Notes: a model not told the origin generated them from the letters alone. DNA of 50,655 nucleotides from Lachnospiraceae bacterium (GCA_011959105.1 BLLU01000030.1:1-50655), one strand, 5' to 3'; shown: positions 15,643 to 24,667, numbered from the stretch's first letter. Numbers and translations: made by a program.

Positions 15643-15658
15643 TCACAGAAATGTCACA
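15643..15658 (-). promoter_or_regulatory. Direct repeat TGTGA-N6-TGTGA, candidate response-regulator site (ATPase gene)
   Basis: On the minus strand TGTGA (15658-15654), CATTTC, TGTGA (15647-15643). Eleven nt downstream is TAGACT, a possible -10. The 11-bp repeat period fits head-to-tail binding by an OmpR/PhoB-type regulator. An almost identical site precedes the regulator gene. Confidence 0.65.
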
Positions 15659-15680
15659 AGCCGCAGGTTTTCTAAAAATT

Positions 15681-16712
15681 TTATTCATTGGGTAGAAATA
15701 CGGAAAATGTGGAGCCGCAGCCCACTGTTGAAACGACTTTGATATATCCCCCCTGCATGGTGACGATCTCACGGGCAAGGTACAGCCCGATGCCGATACC
15801 CTCAATGTCATGCACTTCTTCTTCCCGGTAGAAGCGTTTGAAGATCATCCCCTGTCTGCTCTCCGCTATTCCTTTGCCGCTGTCGGTTATGTCGATTTTC
15901 ACATAGAACTCCCAGCTTTGAACGGAAACTTGAATATCGCCATCTGCCGGGGTGTACTTCACCGCATTATCCAGAATGTTAAACAGGGCTTCACTTGTCC
16001 ATTTCCTGTCGTGGGCCAGAATTATATCTTCCGGACAATCTACACCGACATGAATATTTTTCCTTTCGGCGCTCAAAAGAATACCACCCAGTGCCGCCGC
16101 CAGGGTATCATAAAGCGGCTGTATCTTTCTGTCCAGTGAAATGACACCGGTTTCCAGACGGGAGGTCTTTATCATGGCCTTCATAAGAAAATCCAGCTTT
16201 TCAAGCTGGCCGCTGGATGCCATTAAAAACTCCTGCCGCTTTTCCTCTGGCATGGGCTGTTCCAGCAAAGTAGCATTTACCATTTTGAGATTGCTAACCG
16301 GCGTTTTTACCTGATGGGATATGTCGGAGATCAATTCCTGCAAATCGGCTCGCTCTTTTGCTATGCTCTCCCGGTTCTCCCGCAGAACGTCATAGAGGCG
16401 AGCCAGCCGGTAATTGATTTTGTAAAACAGATTTTCTTCTTCGCGAATTTGCGGCGGCGCTGCTGCTCCATTCAACATATCGTCTATCGTTTGGCACAGG
16501 TTGTCCGAGAATAAAACCAGCTTCCGGCGCAGATAGACCACGAAAAGAATTGCACAGGAGAGCACCAGCAGAATAAACAGCAGGCACAGCCACACGATTG
16601 CCGGATTTCTGGCAAATAGAAAAGCCGAAATAATGGTCACAATGGAGAGCAAACCTAAAAAAGCTGCCCCCACCCCACAGGCGCGGTTGATGGAAATTTT
16701 GCCCCCTTTCAC
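15681..16712 (-). CDS. Sensor histidine kinase, intramembrane-sensing type
   Basis: The chosen start is GTG 16712, whose GTGA overlaps the regulator stop; a longer frame to 16733 lies deeper in that gene. The 343-residue kinase has two transmembrane helices (about 12-32 and 40-60) joined by only a handful of residues. This leaves no extracellular sensor domain, as in BceS-type kinases that sense through their transporter. The dimerisation box is DISHQVKTPVSN (phospho-accepting His), the N-box NILDNAVKYTP and the G-boxes DSGKGI and GIGLYLA. It should phosphorylate the regulator encoded just upstream. The ABC exporter downstream is its likely target and possible stimulus carrier. Confidence 0.9.
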   Translation of the reverse strand: MKGGKISINRACGVGAAFLGLLSIVTIISAFLFARNPAIVWLCLLFILLVLSCAILFVVYLRRKLVLFSDNLCQTIDDMLNGAAAPPQIREEENLFYKINYRLARLYDVLRENRESIAKERADLQELISDISHQVKTPVSNLKMVNATLLEQPMPEEKRQEFLMASSGQLEKLDFLMKAMIKTSRLETGVISLDRKIQPLYDTLAAALGGILLSAERKNIHVGVDCPEDIILAHDRKWTSEALFNILDNAVKYTPADGDIQVSVQSWEFYVKIDITDSGKGIAESRQGMIFKRFYREEEVHDIEGIGIGLYLAREIVTMQGGYIKVVSTVGCGSTFSVFLPNE

Positions 16713-17392
16713 TTTTTCACACCCCCAATCCACATATAGCCCATGCCATAGACCGTCTTGATATATTGCAGGCCGTTTACTTCGATTTTTCCCCGGACGC
16801 GGCTGATCGCTACAGTCAATGCGTGTTCATCCACAAAGTTTTCATCCGCGTCCCACAACTTTTCAAGAAGTACCTGCCGGGTCAGAACGATTTGCGGATT
16901 TCTTACCAGTACCTTCAGCAAGCGGTATTCCATCGGCGTGAAGATAACCAGCTCCCCTGCGAGGGTGGCAGTCAACTCCGAAAAATTGATGGACAATGTG
17001 CCATCCGTGTAGCAATCGCCGCCTGTCTGCTTCTGTATACGGCCCAGCAAGGCAGAAACCTTTTTTCTGAATACACTGATATGGAACGGCTTTGTAACAT
17101 AGTCGTCTGCCCCCAACTCAAAGCCTTTCAGCATATCCCTTTCCATATCGTTTGCGGTCAGGAAAATCACGGCGGTATCTGGACGGCGCTCTTTGATTTC
17201 CGTACAGAAGTCAAATCCGTTTCCATCAGGCAAATTGACATCCAGCACGATCAGATCATAGTCCTGCGCTTCACAAAAATTGACCGCCGCCGATTTTGTC
17301 ATGGCAGCGTCCACTGTGTAGCCCGCCGCCGAAAGATTGTAGCAAAGAGTATTGTTCAAAAGACGGTCATCCTCAACGACTAAAAGCCTCAT
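16709..17392 (-). CDS. Response regulator, OmpR/PhoB family
   Basis: A 227-residue two-domain regulator. The receiver domain (1 to about 115) has the acidic pair D8-D9, the phospho-acceptor D51 (LIVLDVNLPDG), T and K residues in LTAN and VTKPFH. The C-terminal winged helix (about 130-227) includes FTPMEYRLLKVLVRN and the recognition helix ALTVAISRVRGKIE. AAAGGAAG precedes the ATG. It is the first gene of the operon. A TGTGA-N6-TGTGA repeat and candidate -10 immediately upstream point to autoregulation, and a second copy before the ATPase gene points to a local regulon. Confidence 0.93.
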   Translation of the reverse strand: MRLLVVEDDRLLNNTLCYNLSAAGYTVDAAMTKSAAVNFCEAQDYDLIVLDVNLPDGNGFDFCTEIKERRPDTAVIFLTANDMERDMLKGFELGADDYVTKPFHISVFRKKVSALLGRIQKQTGGDCYTDGTLSINFSELTATLAGELVIFTPMEYRLLKVLVRNPQIVLTRQVLLEKLWDADENFVDEHALTVAISRVRGKIEVNGLQYIKTVYGMGYMWIGGVKK

Positions 17393-17431
17393 GGCCTCAC
17401 TTCCTTTCCCTTATTGGATAACATGAAAATG

Positions 17432-17447
17432 TCACAGAAACCTCACA
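17432..17447 (-). promoter_or_regulatory. Direct repeat TGTGA-N6-TGTGA, candidate response-regulator site (autoregulatory)
   Basis: On the minus strand TGTGA (17447-17443), GGTTTC, TGTGA (17436-17432), then 11 nt and TATCCA as a possible -10, giving a leader of under 20 nt before the start at 17392. Spacing to the -10 equals that at the copy 15643-15658. The remaining gap to 17700 shows no gene. Confidence 0.65.
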
Positions 17448-17700
17448 ACAGCTTTCGTACTGCAATACACAGTCTAATTTTAAAAACCACCAGCGCCGAC
17501 GCATCAGCCGCAAGGTGATGATGTGGCCGGAAGAACATCTGTCAGTTATTGAGGGAGCACGTTTTTTCAGAAATATCCAGCCTTTGACGATCAATGTTCT
17601 ATTCTATAATTAAGTAAAAGCCGTCAAAAGAAACATATTCACAGAACGTCCGGCGCAGGGACTGGATCAATAAATCTCCCTGTTCGCTTTCAGCATATAT

Positions 17701-17729
17701 GGAAAACTCCGCAGGAAAACCTGCGGAGT
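17701..17729 (-). terminator. Intrinsic terminator after rpsI
   Basis: On the minus strand ACTCCGCAGG-TTTT-CCTGCGGAGT is followed by TTTTCC, about 30 nt beyond the rpsI stop. It ends the rplM-rpsI transcript. Confidence 0.85.
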
Positions 17730-17760
17730 CCATATTCTTGCATCTGTATAATTTTTCTGC

Positions 17761-18156
17761 TTATCTCTTGGAGAACTGAGGCGCACGTCTTGCAGCTTTC
17801 AAGCCGTACTTCTTTCTCTCCTTCATACGGGGGTCTCTGGTCAGATAGCCGGCCTTCTTCAGGGTGGGCCTGTAATCGCCATCTGCCTGCAGCAGGGCTC
17901 TGGCTACGCCATGTCTGATGGCACCGGCCTGACCGGTGTATCCGCCGCCCTTTACATTAACAATGATATCGAACTTGTCTGCCGTCTCGGTGGCTACCAG
18001 AGGCTGACGAACAATCACCTTCAAGGTCTCCAGACCGAAATACTCGTCCATGCTTCTCTTATTGATAGTCACATCGCCTTTACCGGGTACCAGGTAAACT
18101 CTTGCGATAGACTTTTTTCTTCTACCAGTTCCGTAGTATTTTGCTGTGTTAGCCAT
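17761..18156 (-). CDS. rpsI: 30S ribosomal protein S9
   Basis: A 131-residue protein of standard length for S9. The start [20 protein letters not shown] and the basic tail RAPQFSKR are diagnostic; the terminal Arg of S9 reaches the P-site tRNA on the 30S head. RBS AAAGGAG stands before the ATG. It lies 22 bp downstream of rplM, the usual rplM-rpsI pair, and is followed by a terminator. Confidence 0.98.
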   Translation of the reverse strand: MANTAKYYGTGRRKKSIARVYLVPGKGDVTINKRSMDEYFGLETLKVIVRQPLVATETADKFDIIVNVKGGGYTGQAGAIRHGVARALLQADGDYRPTLKKAGYLTRDPRMKERKKYGLKAARRAPQFSKR

Positions 18157-18178
18157 GATCTATTCTCCTTTCAGTCCT

Positions 18179-18607
18179 TTAGAATGTCAGTGCTTCGGGC
18201 TTCTGGGCAGCGTGCTTGTGCTCCGGCCCCGCATATACATGCAGTTTGGTGTACATCTGTCTTCCTAAAGGCCCCTTGGGCAGCATGCCCTTGACAGCCA
18301 ACTCGATCACCTGCTCGGGCTTCTTGGCCATCTTCTCTCTCAGGGTGGTTTCCTTCATACCGCCTACATAGTCGGAATGATGGTAATAAATTTTCTGGTC
18401 TAACTTCTTGCCGGTGACCTTTACCTTCTCTGCGTTGACCACGATCACATAGTCGCCGCAATCCATATGAGGAGTGAAGATCGCCTTGTTCTTGCCTCTG
18501 AGTACCTTGGCAACCTCAGAAGCCAGACGGCCCAGGGTCTGATCTGTAGCGTCTACTACATACCACTTTCTATTGATAGTAGCTGGACTAGCCATAAAAG
18601 TTTTCAT
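18179..18607 (-). CDS. rplM: 50S ribosomal protein L13
   Basis: A 142-residue protein with the L13 hallmarks: [19 protein letters not shown] near the start, [12 protein letters not shown], and [15 protein letters not shown] at about 115-129. L13 is an early-assembling 50S protein that contacts 23S rRNA. The ATG has GGAGG upstream (ACGGAGGTAACGCA). Its own consensus promoter with a 160-nt leader separates it from the MBOAT/SGNH genes that interrupt the usual truA-rplM order. Confidence 0.98.
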   Translation of the reverse strand: MKTFMASPATINRKWYVVDATDQTLGRLASEVAKVLRGKNKAIFTPHMDCGDYVIVVNAEKVKVTGKKLDQKIYYHHSDYVGGMKETTLREKMAKKPEQVIELAVKGMLPKGPLGRQMYTKLHVYAGPEHKHAAQKPEALTF

Positions 18608-18767
18608 TGCGTTACCTCCGTATTACTTTGTCCTTGGACTTTTGGGATGGCTCTTTCCCTCCCCGGCCGCAGATGTCCGGCTACAACCTGGGGGCTTCCA
18701 AAGCCTGATTAATTTTATCTTCATGCCTCGTCGGGGCTTTGACTCGGCAATGCGAACTCCGTCACAG
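18608..18767 (-). promoter_or_regulatory. Structured rplM leader, possible autoregulatory element
   Basis: About 160 nt of untranslated RNA lie between the promoter and rplM. It has complementary blocks such as AAAGCCCC with GGGGGCTT (around 18689 and 18733) and a GC-rich region near 18660. Leaders upstream of L13 in Firmicutes can be autoregulatory; I cannot confirm the family from sequence alone. Confidence 0.4.
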
Positions 18768-18773
18768 TGATAT

Positions 18774-18802
18774 ATTATATTATAGGTCCTTGCCGCTGTC
18801 AA
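18774..18802 (-). promoter_or_regulatory. Consensus sigma-A promoter of rplM-rpsI
   Basis: On the minus strand TTGACA (18802-18797), 17 bp, TATAAT (18779-18774). Both boxes match consensus exactly. Confidence 0.9.
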
Positions 18803-18820
18803 TATGGTTTTGCACTTTTT

Positions 18821-19747
18821 TTACCCTATTTCCAAACTATCCAGAAGGAAGGTATTCCCGTATGCCTGCCCCATGATCTCATTCAGCCGCTCCCGGGCGG
18901 CGTGCTCCCCGCTGAAATGGCTCTGATCCTCCGTCCAGTCCTGGGGAAAGTACCATATGTCCTTCATATAGTCGGGAAACAGCCGGCTCATCCCGGTCTC
19001 CCCATAGTCCGCCGCCAGAGTCTCCATCTCCTCCCGATAATATTCCGATACGGGTGAGGCATACAGATGCAGTTCCGCGCCATATTCCCTACACAGATCA
19101 TATAGCTTTTCCACATATAGGTCCGCTATTTCAAAGGGATGGCCCTGGACATAGGGCTCCCGGCGGCTTTGCAGATAGTTCAGGCCGATTTTCCGGCAGA
19201 CCGGGGAATGTTCCATCATCCACACTGCGCCCTTGGTCAGGAAAAAACTCCCGTATGCCTCCTCCATGGCGTCCCGGGTACTCTGATCCAGAAAAGACAT
19301 ACCCTCCGTCTCCACATAGGTCATGGCCGCATACCGATATCCCCATTCCATGTCAAAGGTTCTGGTGAGCGTCAGAGGATGCATCACCAGAAACACATCC
19401 GTGGTACCCGGATGACTCTGCAGATATTCCCGGGCCAGCAGATACTGTCCCGGCATCATCAGCGCGGCGTTGGTGGCCAGAACGCTCTTGTCCGGATTAT
19501 ATGCTTCCAAAGGGGAAAACATCTGGCGGCAGATGCTGTCGCCGATGATCAGCCGGGTGGTACCGTCGGATTCCCCGGCCCGCTCAAAATAAGGCAGCAT
19601 GCCGCTGTCCTCCAGGAACTCCTGGCTGTTCGTCAGTCTTGCCAGTATGGGGCGGAAAGGTTCTCTTGCGGACAGGAACAAAAAGCATACACAGGCGGAA
19701 AAAATCAGCAGGGTAAACAAGCTGCACTTCCGGATGAATTTTTTCAT
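18821..19747 (-). CDS. SGNH/DltD-like secreted protein partnered with an MBOAT acyltransferase
   Basis: A 308-residue protein with an N-terminal signal anchor (about 8-27). The motif IIGDSICRQMF (around 67-77) fits block I (GDS) of SGNH hydrolases, and DQSHFSGEHA near the C-terminus supplies a plausible Asp/His pair. This arrangement is seen in DltD, AlgX and AlgJ, which hand acyl groups to surface polymers outside the membrane. It is 3 nt downstream of an MBOAT gene, the usual partner. The likely role is O-acylation of an exported glycan, but the polymer is unknown. The two genes are inserted between truA and rplM. No terminator is seen before the rplM promoter. Confidence 0.7.
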   Translation of the reverse strand: MKKFIRKCSLFTLLIFSACVCFLFLSAREPFRPILARLTNSQEFLEDSGMLPYFERAGESDGTTRLIIGDSICRQMFSPLEAYNPDKSVLATNAALMMPGQYLLAREYLQSHPGTTDVFLVMHPLTLTRTFDMEWGYRYAAMTYVETEGMSFLDQSTRDAMEEAYGSFFLTKGAVWMMEHSPVCRKIGLNYLQSRREPYVQGHPFEIADLYVEKLYDLCREYGAELHLYASPVSEYYREEMETLAADYGETGMSRLFPDYMKDIWYFPQDWTEDQSHFSGEHAARERLNEIMGQAYGNTFLLDSLEIG

Positions 19748-19750
19748 AAT

Positions 19751-21145
19751 TTAAAACCTCGTATATATGAAATTGGACGCCGCCTGCCCATATTCCCGTA
19801 AAATCACCAGCAGAAGGCCCAGCGTCAGGGCAATGTAGAGCGCCCACCGGGCCGCCGCGGGAAGTTTGCGGGCCGCCAGTTCTTCCAGGGACAGTTTCTT
19901 TTCATGCAGAAAATCCACCAGGAAAACCAGAACGATCCCTGCCAGGAGCAGCGCCAGTTCCGGCTTCGATCTTCCCATCAGATAACTTCCGTAATAGGTC
20001 ATCTCCTTAAATTGGAATCGGAAAATGATGCGGTGTAAAATGGCCAAAGCCTGGGACAGGGAATCCGCCCGGAAAAAGAGCCATGCGAAATCCACCAGAG
20101 CAAAGACCACCACAGCCTGCAGCACCCGGCAGACCGCGCCTCGCCTGGCCTCTCTTCGGGGCAGGCAGCTTCCCAGAACCTGGTAGAGACCGTGAATGCC
20201 GCCCCAGACCAGATAGTTAAGCCCGGCCCCATGCCACAGGCCGCTGACCAGAAAGGTAAGCAGCAGATTGGCGCATTTTCTCAGTTTCCCCTTTCGGTTT
20301 CCGCCCAGAGGAATGTATACATAATCCCTGAACCAGGAGGAAAGGCTGATATGCCAGCGCTTCCAGAAGTCCTGCACGGAGGACGCGAAATATGGCTGGG
20401 CGAAGTTGTCGGCCAGATCAAATCCCAGGATCCTGGCCGCTCCCACCGCCAGGGCGCTGTATCCCGCAAAATCACAATACAGCTGCACCGCATACAGAAT
20501 GGTGGCCCACAGCAGGGCAGCCCCCGGCATGTCCTCATAATTGCCGTAGGCGAAATCCACCATGCCTCCCAGGGGATTTGCAATGACAAACTTCAGCAGA
20601 TAGCCCCACAGCAGCAGATACAGACCGGAATGCGCCCTGCCATAGTCAAACGCTCTGCCCTCCCGCAGTTGGGCCAGCAGTCCCTGGGCTCTCTGAATGG
20701 GGCCCGACATAACCGTGGGAAAAAAAGACACATAGGCCGCATACCGCACCGGATTCCGTTCCGCTCTCACATGACCCCTGTAGACTTCCACCACATACCC
20801 CATGGCCTGCAATGCGTAAAACGAGATGCCCAGGGGCACAAAGGGAGAACTTGCCCAGGGATAACGGAACAGGAATAGCGCCAGCACCTGAAGCGCTGCG
20901 CAGACCCCCAGGATCCCTTTTGCAATAGCACGGCCTCCCGCTCCTTCCCGGTCCAGCAGCAAGGCCGTCAGATATGTGGTGCCGGTGCAGAAAGCCAGGC
21001 CCAGCGCAAAGCGCACATCTCCCGACAAATAGAAAAAGAGGCTTGCCGCACAGAGCCAGATATATCTGTATTTTTGGGGCAGCGCATAATACACCCCGGC
21101 CACAAGCGCCAGACAGGGCAAAAACAGGAACGAGTGCAAGGACAT
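19751..21145 (-). CDS. MBOAT-family O-acyltransferase (AlgI/DltB-like)
   Basis: The start is ATG 21145 (MSLHSFLFLPC) with GGGAG upstream; a longer frame would use TTG and consume that RBS. The 464-residue polytopic membrane protein contains the AlgI-type FPTVMSGPIQR motif, DFWKRWHISLSSWFRDYVYIPLGG and LVSGLWHGAGLNYLVWGGIHG, whose histidine is the catalytic residue. MBOAT proteins pass acyl groups through the membrane to extracellular glycans or teichoic acids. It follows truA by 15 bp and pairs with the SGNH gene 3 bp downstream, so both ride on the ecf-truA transcript. There is no dltA/dltC or alginate gene nearby, so D-alanylation is unlikely. Confidence 0.88.
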   Translation of the reverse strand: MSLHSFLFLPCLALVAGVYYALPQKYRYIWLCAASLFFYLSGDVRFALGLAFCTGTTYLTALLLDREGAGGRAIAKGILGVCAALQVLALFLFRYPWASSPFVPLGISFYALQAMGYVVEVYRGHVRAERNPVRYAAYVSFFPTVMSGPIQRAQGLLAQLREGRAFDYGRAHSGLYLLLWGYLLKFVIANPLGGMVDFAYGNYEDMPGAALLWATILYAVQLYCDFAGYSALAVGAARILGFDLADNFAQPYFASSVQDFWKRWHISLSSWFRDYVYIPLGGNRKGKLRKCANLLLTFLVSGLWHGAGLNYLVWGGIHGLYQVLGSCLPRREARRGAVCRVLQAVVVFALVDFAWLFFRADSLSQALAILHRIIFRFQFKEMTYYGSYLMGRSKPELALLLAGIVLVFLVDFLHEKKLSLEELAARKLPAAARWALYIALTLGLLLVILREYGQAASNFIYTRF

Positions 21146-21160
21146 TTTCAACTCTCCCAA

Positions 21161-21907
21161 TCAGCTTTCAAATTCATATTTCACCAGCGTCAGGCCCCGG
21201 GCCGGGGCAGTGGGGCCCGCGGCCCGGCGGTCCCTGGCCGCCAGCACCGCCCCCATCTCCTCCGGCCGGCGCCGTCCCTGGCCCACTTCCATCAGCGTGC
21301 CGGCGATGATCCGCACCATATTATAGAGGAAACCGCCGCCGCAGACCCGAATCACCAGTTCCGGCCCCTGCTCCAGCAGTTCCAGGGAGTGGATGCGCCG
21401 CACGGTGCTTTCCACCTGGGCCCCTGTCTGACAGAAGCTTTTGAAATCATGTTCCCCCACCAGATATTCCGCTGCGGCCCGCATGGCTTCCACATCCAGG
21501 TCATAATAGGTAAAATGGGTGTACAGCCTTCTCGTGGGCAGGGGAAAAGTCCCCCGGTAGATGCGGTATTCATAAGTCTTGCGACTCTTCACATGGCGGG
21601 GATGCCAGTCAGGAGGCGCCTCCTCCGAGCGCTGAACCCTTATGTCCTCCGGGAGCCGCTGGTTCAGTGCATAGGATATTTTCTCCGCGGGCATCCGCGC
21701 CCCGGTGTCAAATACGGCCACATTGCCCAGAGCATGAACCCCCGCGTCCGTGCGGCTGGCCCCGGTCACCTGGATGGGTTCTCCCAGCAGTTCCGTAAGA
21801 CAGCGGTTCAGCTCGCTCTCTATTGTAATCCCGTTGCTTTGCAGCTGCCAGCCATGATAGGCCGTGCCGTCATAGGCCACCGTCAGGCGCACCCGCTTTT
21901 TTTCCAT
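21161..21907 (-). CDS. truA: tRNA pseudouridine(38-40) synthase
   Basis: The start is ATG 21907, preceded by GAGG; the frame upstream to 21988 lacks homology. The 248-residue enzyme has LTVAYDGTAYHGWQ (8-21) and ASRTDAGVHALGN (50-62) with catalytic Asp 54, and the C-terminal GGGFLYNMVRIIAGTL block. TruA makes pseudouridine at positions 38-40 of the tRNA anticodon arm. It follows ecfT in the conserved clostridial ecfA1-ecfA2-ecfT-truA order. Confidence 0.96.
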   Translation of the reverse strand: MEKKRVRLTVAYDGTAYHGWQLQSNGITIESELNRCLTELLGEPIQVTGASRTDAGVHALGNVAVFDTGARMPAEKISYALNQRLPEDIRVQRSEEAPPDWHPRHVKSRKTYEYRIYRGTFPLPTRRLYTHFTYYDLDVEAMRAAAEYLVGEHDFKSFCQTGAQVESTVRRIHSLELLEQGPELVIRVCGGGFLYNMVRIIAGTLMEVGQGRRRPEEMGAVLAARDRRAAGPTAPARGLTLVKYEFES

Positions 21908-22000
21908 AATGCCCTCTTCTCCGGATGGCTTTCCGCATCCCTTTCTCGGTGTGTCAGAACCGCCGGACTGCGGTTCTGCCCGGACCAATGCCCTATCTGT

Positions 22001-22801
22001 CTACAACAGCACTCCCACCGCTACCTTGCAGCCCAGGTACAGGAGAAGACAGAGATATGCCAGTCGATCCCTGCGCTGATAGACCAGCGGCTTCATCTTC
22101 GTGCGCCCCTCGCCCCCGTGGTAACAGCGTGCCTCCATGGCCATGGCCAGATCATTGGCCCGGCGGAAAGCGGAGATAAACAGAGGGACCAGCAAAGGCA
22201 CCATGGCCTTGGCCCGTTTGATCAGATTGCCGCTCTCAAAATCCGCTCCCCTGGCAATCTGCGCTTTCATAATCTTGTCCGTCTCCTCCAGCAGGATGGG
22301 GATAAAGCGCAGGGCGATGGACATGATCATGGACACCTCGTGCACCGGCACTCTGAAAACTTTCAGAGGACGCAGCCCTTTCTCCATGCCGTCCGTCAGA
22401 TGATTGGGGGTGGTGGTCAGGGTCATAATGGAGGAGCCGATGATCAGATAGCACAGGCGCAGTGCCATAAATACCGCGTTGTGCAGTCCCTCCCGGGTGA
22501 TGTTCAGCTTCCAGAGGCGCACCAGCGTCTCACCGGGGGTTAGAAACAGATTGAACGCCACAGTGATCAGAAGCAGGAACAAAATGGCCTTCATGCCCCG
22601 TACCATGAATTTGAAGGGCACATGGGACAGCCCGATCACCAGCGCCAGAAAAAGTGCTCCCAGCACATAGCCCGCTATATTTTCAAACAGAAACAGGGAG
22701 ATGATATACAGCATGGTCCCCGCCAGCTTTACCCGGGGGTCCAGCCGATGGATTACGGACTCTGTCTGATAGTATTGTCCCAGGGTTATGTCTCTCAGCA
22801 T
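22001..22801 (-). CDS. ecfT: Energy-coupling factor transporter transmembrane protein EcfT
   Basis: The start is ATG 22801 (MLRDITLGQYYQ) with GAGGAG upstream; the longer frame back to 22918 overlaps ecfA2. The 266-residue membrane protein has about five hydrophobic segments and the two Ala-Arg coupling motifs, IARGAD and MEARCYHG, that contact the ATPases. The second motif has Cys in place of the usual Gly. EcfT joins the two ATPases to interchangeable vitamin-binding S components. No S component gene is present, which fits a group II (shared) ECF module. It is 16 bp after ecfA2. Confidence 0.95.
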   Translation of the reverse strand: MLRDITLGQYYQTESVIHRLDPRVKLAGTMLYIISLFLFENIAGYVLGALFLALVIGLSHVPFKFMVRGMKAILFLLLITVAFNLFLTPGETLVRLWKLNITREGLHNAVFMALRLCYLIIGSSIMTLTTTPNHLTDGMEKGLRPLKVFRVPVHEVSMIMSIALRFIPILLEETDKIMKAQIARGADFESGNLIKRAKAMVPLLVPLFISAFRRANDLAMAMEARCYHGGEGRTKMKPLVYQRRDRLAYLCLLLYLGCKVAVGVLL

Positions 22802-22817
22802 ATGGTAACTCCTCGTG

Positions 22818-23705
22818 TCATAATCTCTGTCCCTTCCTCTGCCCGCAATGGCTCCCCTCTTTTCCCAGCGCCTGCAGAATCCGGTCAGCCGCCTCCTCCA
22901 CGGTGATGGCGTCCACATCCACCGGCAGCCCCTCTTGGTGCAGCGTGCGCAGGATATATGTCACCTGGGGAGCTCCCAGGCCCATCTCCTCCAATTCCCG
23001 GCAGCGCCGGAACACCTTTCGGGGGACATCGTCATAAATAACCTTCCCATGATTCATCACAATGATCCGGTCCACATACTCGGCCACATCCTCCATACTG
23101 TGACTGACCAGCAGGATCGTCATATTCGTCTGAGTCTGCAGTTCTTTGATCTGATCCAGAATCTCCCTGCGGCCCTTGGGGTCCAGGCCGGCAGTGGGCT
23201 CATCCAGAATCAGGATTTCCGGCTGCATGGCCAGCACCCCCGCAATGGCCACCCGGCGTTTCTGGCCGCCGGACAATTCAAAGGGGGACTGGGTGTACAA
23301 TTCCTCCGACAGCCCCACCCTGGCCAGGGCTTCCCGGGCCCGCCGCTCCACTTCCTCTTTGGGTAGTCCCAGATTTCTGGGTCCAAAGCATACATCCGAG
23401 AACACGTCTACCTCGAATAGCTGGTGTTCCGGGTACTGAAAGACCAGTCCCACTTTGCTGCGCAGTTCCTTCCTGTCAAATCCTTTGGCGTCAATATCCT
23501 GTCCGTTAAAATAAATATGTCCCTCGGTGGCCCGCACCAATCCGTTCAAATGCTGCATAAGGGTGGACTTTCCCGAACCGGTGTGGCCTATGATTCCTAT
23601 GAACTGCCCTTCCGGTATGGTCAGACAGATGTCCTCCAGCGCCCTCTGAGGCAGGGGGGCGTCCGGGTCATATACATAACTCACATGCTCAATGGTCAAT
23701 CCCAT
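22818..23705 (-). CDS. ecfA2: Energy-coupling factor transporter ATPase EcfA2
   Basis: The start is ATG 23705 ([15 protein letters not shown]), preceded by GAGGAGG; it overlaps the end of ecfA1 by 17 nt. The 295-residue ATPase has Walker [11 protein letters not shown]-loop [10 protein letters not shown], signature [13 protein letters not shown], Walker B ILDEPTAG and switch His (VSHS). It pairs with EcfA1 to drive vitamin uptake by EcfT/S complexes. Order and family place it as the second ATPase. Confidence 0.95.
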   Translation of the reverse strand: MGLTIEHVSYVYDPDAPLPQRALEDICLTIPEGQFIGIIGHTGSGKSTLMQHLNGLVRATEGHIYFNGQDIDAKGFDRKELRSKVGLVFQYPEHQLFEVDVFSDVCFGPRNLGLPKEEVERRAREALARVGLSEELYTQSPFELSGGQKRRVAIAGVLAMQPEILILDEPTAGLDPKGRREILDQIKELQTQTNMTILLVSHSMEDVAEYVDRIIVMNHGKVIYDDVPRKVFRRCRELEEMGLGAPQVTYILRTLHQEGLPVDVDAITVEEAADRILQALGKEGSHCGQRKGQRL

Positions 23706-24609
23706 ACTGCGCCTCCTCATCTGCCTGTACACCGCCGGTTTCGCTTTTCCCATGGGGCCATTCACAGCTCTTGAGCGCTGTCACCAATTCCTCAGTGGTG
23801 AGAATTCCCTGGGGAAGAAGGATTCCCCTTTGCTGCAATTCATGGGCCAACAGCGTTACCTGGGGCACATCCAGCCGCAGCTTCTGCAATTCCTCCACCC
23901 GGGAAAAGATTTCCCGGGGCGTTCCCTCCATGGCGACCCGCCCCCGGTCCATGACATATACATGGTCCGCGTGGATCACTTCTTCCATATAGTGGGTGAT
24001 CAGGATCACCGTGACCTTCTCCCTGCTGTTTAGCTCCCTGACGGCCCGGATCACCTCTTTGCGGCCGCTGGGGTCCAGCATGGCAGTGGGTTCGTCCAGC
24101 ACGATACACTGGGGACGCATGGCCAGCACTCCCGCAATGGATACCCGCTGCTTCTGGCCGCCGGAAAGTCTGTTGGGCGAGTGGCTGCGGTATTGGTACA
24201 TGCCCACGGCCCGCAGACTCTCTTCCACTCTTTTCCAGATCTCCTCCGTGGGAACGCCCAGGTTCTCCGGACCGAATCCCACGTCCTCCTCCACCAGTTG
24301 GCCGATAATCTGGTTATCCGGGTTCTGGAACACCATCCCCGCCCGCTGGCGGACGGCCCAGACCTGTTCCTCCTGGCTGGTGTCTATGCCGTCCACCCAT
24401 ACCGTACCCCGGGTGGGCTGCAGGATGGCGTTCATATGCTTCGCGAGGGTAGACTTGCCCGAGCCATTGTGTCCAACGATGGCGATAAATTCTCCCCGCC
24501 GGACTCCCAGCGAAACATCGTCCACCGCTCTGTTGACTCCCTCCACATTGCCGTCCTCGTCCCGTCTCAAATATTCATATATCAGATTTTTCGTTTTTAC
24601 AATACTCAT
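23689..24609 (-). CDS. ecfA1: Energy-coupling factor transporter ATPase EcfA1
   Basis: A 306-residue ATPase with Walker [11 protein letters not shown]-loop [10 protein letters not shown] (typical of EcfA1), signature [13 protein letters not shown], Walker B VLDEPTAM and ITHYMEE. It is the first gene of the ecf operon. Its own promoter lies at 24631-24659. In related genomes it directly follows rplQ; here a peptidase gene on the other strand separates them. Confidence 0.95.
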   Translation of the reverse strand: MSIVKTKNLIYEYLRRDEDGNVEGVNRAVDDVSLGVRRGEFIAIVGHNGSGKSTLAKHMNAILQPTRGTVWVDGIDTSQEEQVWAVRQRAGMVFQNPDNQIIGQLVEEDVGFGPENLGVPTEEIWKRVEESLRAVGMYQYRSHSPNRLSGGQKQRVSIAGVLAMRPQCIVLDEPTAMLDPSGRKEVIRAVRELNSREKVTVILITHYMEEVIHADHVYVMDRGRVAMEGTPREIFSRVEELQKLRLDVPQVTLLAHELQQRGILLPQGILTTEELVTALKSCEWPHGKSETGGVQADEEAQYGIDH

Positions 24610-24630
24610 GGGCTCTTACCTCGATTTCCT

Positions 24631-24659
24631 ATTTTACTAAATTTAGCGTTCTTTTACAA
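24631..24659 (-). promoter_or_regulatory. Promoter of the ecfA1 operon
   Basis: On the minus strand TTGTAA (24659-24654), 17 bp, TAAAAT (24636-24631), about 22 nt before the ecfA1 start. Confidence 0.7.
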
Positions 24660-24667
24660 CTAAAATT

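Noticed and set aside
16713..16733. Earlier GTG start for the histidine kinase
   Set aside because: The GTG at 16712 gives the usual 4-nt GTGA coupling to the regulator; the earlier one has poor RBS spacing.
21074..22543. 489-codon plus-strand ORF opposite truA and ecfT
   Set aside because: It is antisense to two well-identified genes, rich in His, Pro, Gln and Arg as GC-rich antisense frames are, and shows no domain.
22001..24609. Vitamin riboswitch upstream of the ecf genes
   Set aside because: Only 58 bp separate ecfA1 and the divergent peptidase gene, all taken by promoters; there is no room for an aptamer.
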